Source of the DNA: Polaribacter sp. ALD11
GTDB lineage: Bacteria > Bacteroidota > Bacteroidia > Flavobacteriales > Flavobacteriaceae
NCBI RefSeq assembly: GCF_002831685.1
Contig: NZ_CP025119.1
Coordinates: 1,213,001-1,277,000 of the forward strand
Direction of reading: 5' to 3'
DNA: 64,000 nucleotides
The notes under the pieces were generated by a model. The model had not been told where the DNA came from. It saw only the letters and a list, made by a program, of their open reading frames with translations, and searched no databases. This document shows, in pieces, positions 62,643 to 64,000 of this stretch. Position 1 is the first letter of the stretch. Every line of letters begins with the position of its first letter. The position numbers and the translations under genes are program-made.

Positions 62643-64000
62643 GTGAAAAACTTTATTATTTTTTTTATTTGTGCTTGTTTGCTATCTGCTTGTCAAGAAA
62701 AACCAGAAAAAATTCAGATTTCTGGAACAGTTTCAAATAATACAAATGATTATGCTCTATTTGCAAAAGATTCAACTGGAATTGGACTATCAACTGTTAT
62801 AGACACAATTAAAATCGATGGAAATGGTGATTTTAGTTTTGAAAGTAATATTCTAAAATCTGATGGCTTATTTTTATTCAACGGACAAAAGCCTTTAAGA
62901 CTCTTAATACCTAAAGAATTAACAACTTCAATCAAAATTGATTTAAACTTGTTAGAACCCGATTCAATAAAGATTATCGGGAAACAAGCTGATTTTACCA
63001 AGTATTATATTGACCAACAAAAATATTGGATAAAAACAGAAAAAAATATGTCAGACAAACACTCTGTGCTTGCGACAAGAAACACGGCTGACATAGATTA
63101 TTATTTAATTCAAGACAGCATAACGGATTTGAGAATAAGTTATTTAGAAAAATATTTTGCCAACTCGAATATACAGAGCCAAGAAAAATTTATAACATCA
63201 CAGAAAAGTTCTTTAATCTATTCAAACTTATATTATCGTATGAGTGGTAAGAAACCTGATATTGTTAAAAAATTAAAATTCTATGGTAAATCGGATGAGA
63301 TTTTGACTTACTCGGATAAAGTAAATCTTTTGGATAAAAATTTATTTGCAAATAGAGAGTATGTTAACTTCATAAACGATGCAATAATGAGCATTGTTAG
63401 ATACGAAAATCCGTATAGTGATTTATCATCCTACGAACTTTATCTAAATAAGGGTTTTGAGGCAATTGATAAATTATATAAAAATAGCGAAACAAACCAA
63501 TTACAAAAGATTGTTTTTGTAAATCACCTTATATCGTCTGCTAAGATTTTTAAAGCCAGTATAAACATAAATAAGTTCCAAAAAGTAATAAACAGCTTAA
63601 AGAACCAAGAAACTCAAAATAATTTGGAAATTGTCGAGAATCAATTAAAACAAGTAGAAAATTCAATGTCAAAGTTTGCGATTGGAAAAATAGCACCAGA
63701 TTTTGAGTTGGAAAATGTTGATGGAGAAAAACATAAATCTTCTGACTTTGCAAACAAAATAATATTTATTGATGTTTGGGCAAGTTGGTGTGGACCTTGT
63801 ATATCATCATTTCCTAAGTGGAATAAGTTAATTGAGGGTAACTCAAATGAGGATAAACTTGCATTCTTAACGGTATCTTTAGATAGTGATAGAAGCAAAT
63901 GGGATAACGCTTTGGATAAACTAAATTTAAATGGCTTAAAACTGTATGCTGGTACTGAGGCATTTGATAGTCATTTTGCAAAGAGTTTTGAAATCAAATC
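62643..64000 (+). CDS. TlpA-like thiol-disulfide reductase lipoprotein (runs off the window)
   Basis: GTG start 22 nt after s56. Lipobox LLSAC near residue 15. The long N-terminal part (IQISGTVSNNTNDYALFAKD) is of the DUF4369-like type that precedes thioredoxin domains in Bacteroidota. Then APDFELENVDGE and the active site WASWCGPC of a TlpA/AhpC-TSA-like thioredoxin domain. Predicted to sit in the periplasm facing side. Whether a further site closes it as a cassette (expected end GCACATAAC) cannot be seen. Confidence 0.8.
   Translation, partial: MKNFIIFFICACLLSACQEKPEKIQISGTVSNNTNDYALFAKDSTGIGLSTVIDTIKIDGNGDFSFESNILKSDGLFLFNGQKPLRLLIPKELTTSIKIDLNLLEPDSIKIIGKQADFTKYYIDQQKYWIKTEKNMSDKHSVLATRNTADIDYYLIQDSITDLRISYLEKYFANSNIQSQEKFITSQKSSLIYSNLYYRMSGKKPDIVKKLKFYGKSDEILTYSDKVNLLDKNLFANREYVNFINDAIMSIVRYENPYSDLSSYELYLNKGFEAIDKLYKNSETNQLQKIVFVNHLISSAKIFKASININKFQKVINSLKNQETQNNLEIVENQLKQVENSMSKFAIGKIAPDFELENVDGEKHKSSDFANKIIFIDVWASWCGPCISSFPKWNKLIEGNSNEDKLAFLTVSLDSDRSKWDNALDKLNLNGLKLYAGTEAFDSHFAKSFEIK

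Overview
The window looks like chromosomal DNA of a marine-type Flavobacteriaceae member (Bacteroidota). It is very AT-rich, one protein has a type IX secretion C-terminal domain, lipoproteins are frequent, promoter-like TANNTTTG boxes occur, and DUF6266, DUF6904, DUF6933 and DUF6236 proteins typical of the group are present. No rRNA, tRNA or CRISPR was seen.

From base 1 to about 62,620 the DNA is one integron-like cassette array, interrupted once by a 14-kb island. I count 56 copies of a ~120-128 bp imperfect palindrome (called s1-s56 here) that starts AACACC and ends AACGTT. Every cassette gene lies on the + strand between two sites, usually starting 10-50 bases after a GTT and ending just before, or inside, the next AACACC. 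Each cassette begins and ends with its own inverted repeat, as expected if it recombined as a circle through an attC site. The outer stem differs between site families with compensating changes (A: GTATAT, B: GTTTAT, C: GTGTAT, D: GTGTAA, E: GTATAA starts). Stem positions 7 and 12 are A opposite C on the + strand, so they become G-T wobbles on the bottom strand, the strand that integron integrases recombine. No integron integrase is in the window; by cassette orientation it should lie to the left of base 1.

Two gene-less cassettes recur: X (always followed by a family C site, 10 good copies plus one diverged) and Y (always followed by a family B site, 11 good copies plus one decayed). The gene cassettes hold HEPN-type proteins, a Kiwa-like pair, two HigB/HigA-type toxin-antitoxin pairs (one toxin frameshifted), a one-polypeptide type IIG-like restriction-modification enzyme with a controller protein, an AlbA_2-AbiTii-like fusion, two uracil-DNA-glycosylase-like proteins, lipoproteins, small membrane proteins and many DUF proteins. 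This is a defence-rich, mostly hypothetical repertoire like that of large sedentary chromosomal integrons.

Mobile elements use the sites as targets. A tyrosine-recombinase island (1406-15507) splits s3 at AACACCGTGT. It carries an MmeI-like methyltransferase / helicase / GIY-YIG / DUF5655 operon that runs into a secreted endonuclease I gene. Two copies of one IS3-family element (42900-44200 and 57938-59261) sit at exactly the same offset, 14 nt into a cassette and in the same orientation. Decay is concentrated towards the right (48.5-50 kb, 53.3 kb, 60.2 kb), as expected if new cassettes enter on the left. The array ends, or its last visible cassette begins, at 62,619 with a TlpA-like lipoprotein gene that runs off the window.
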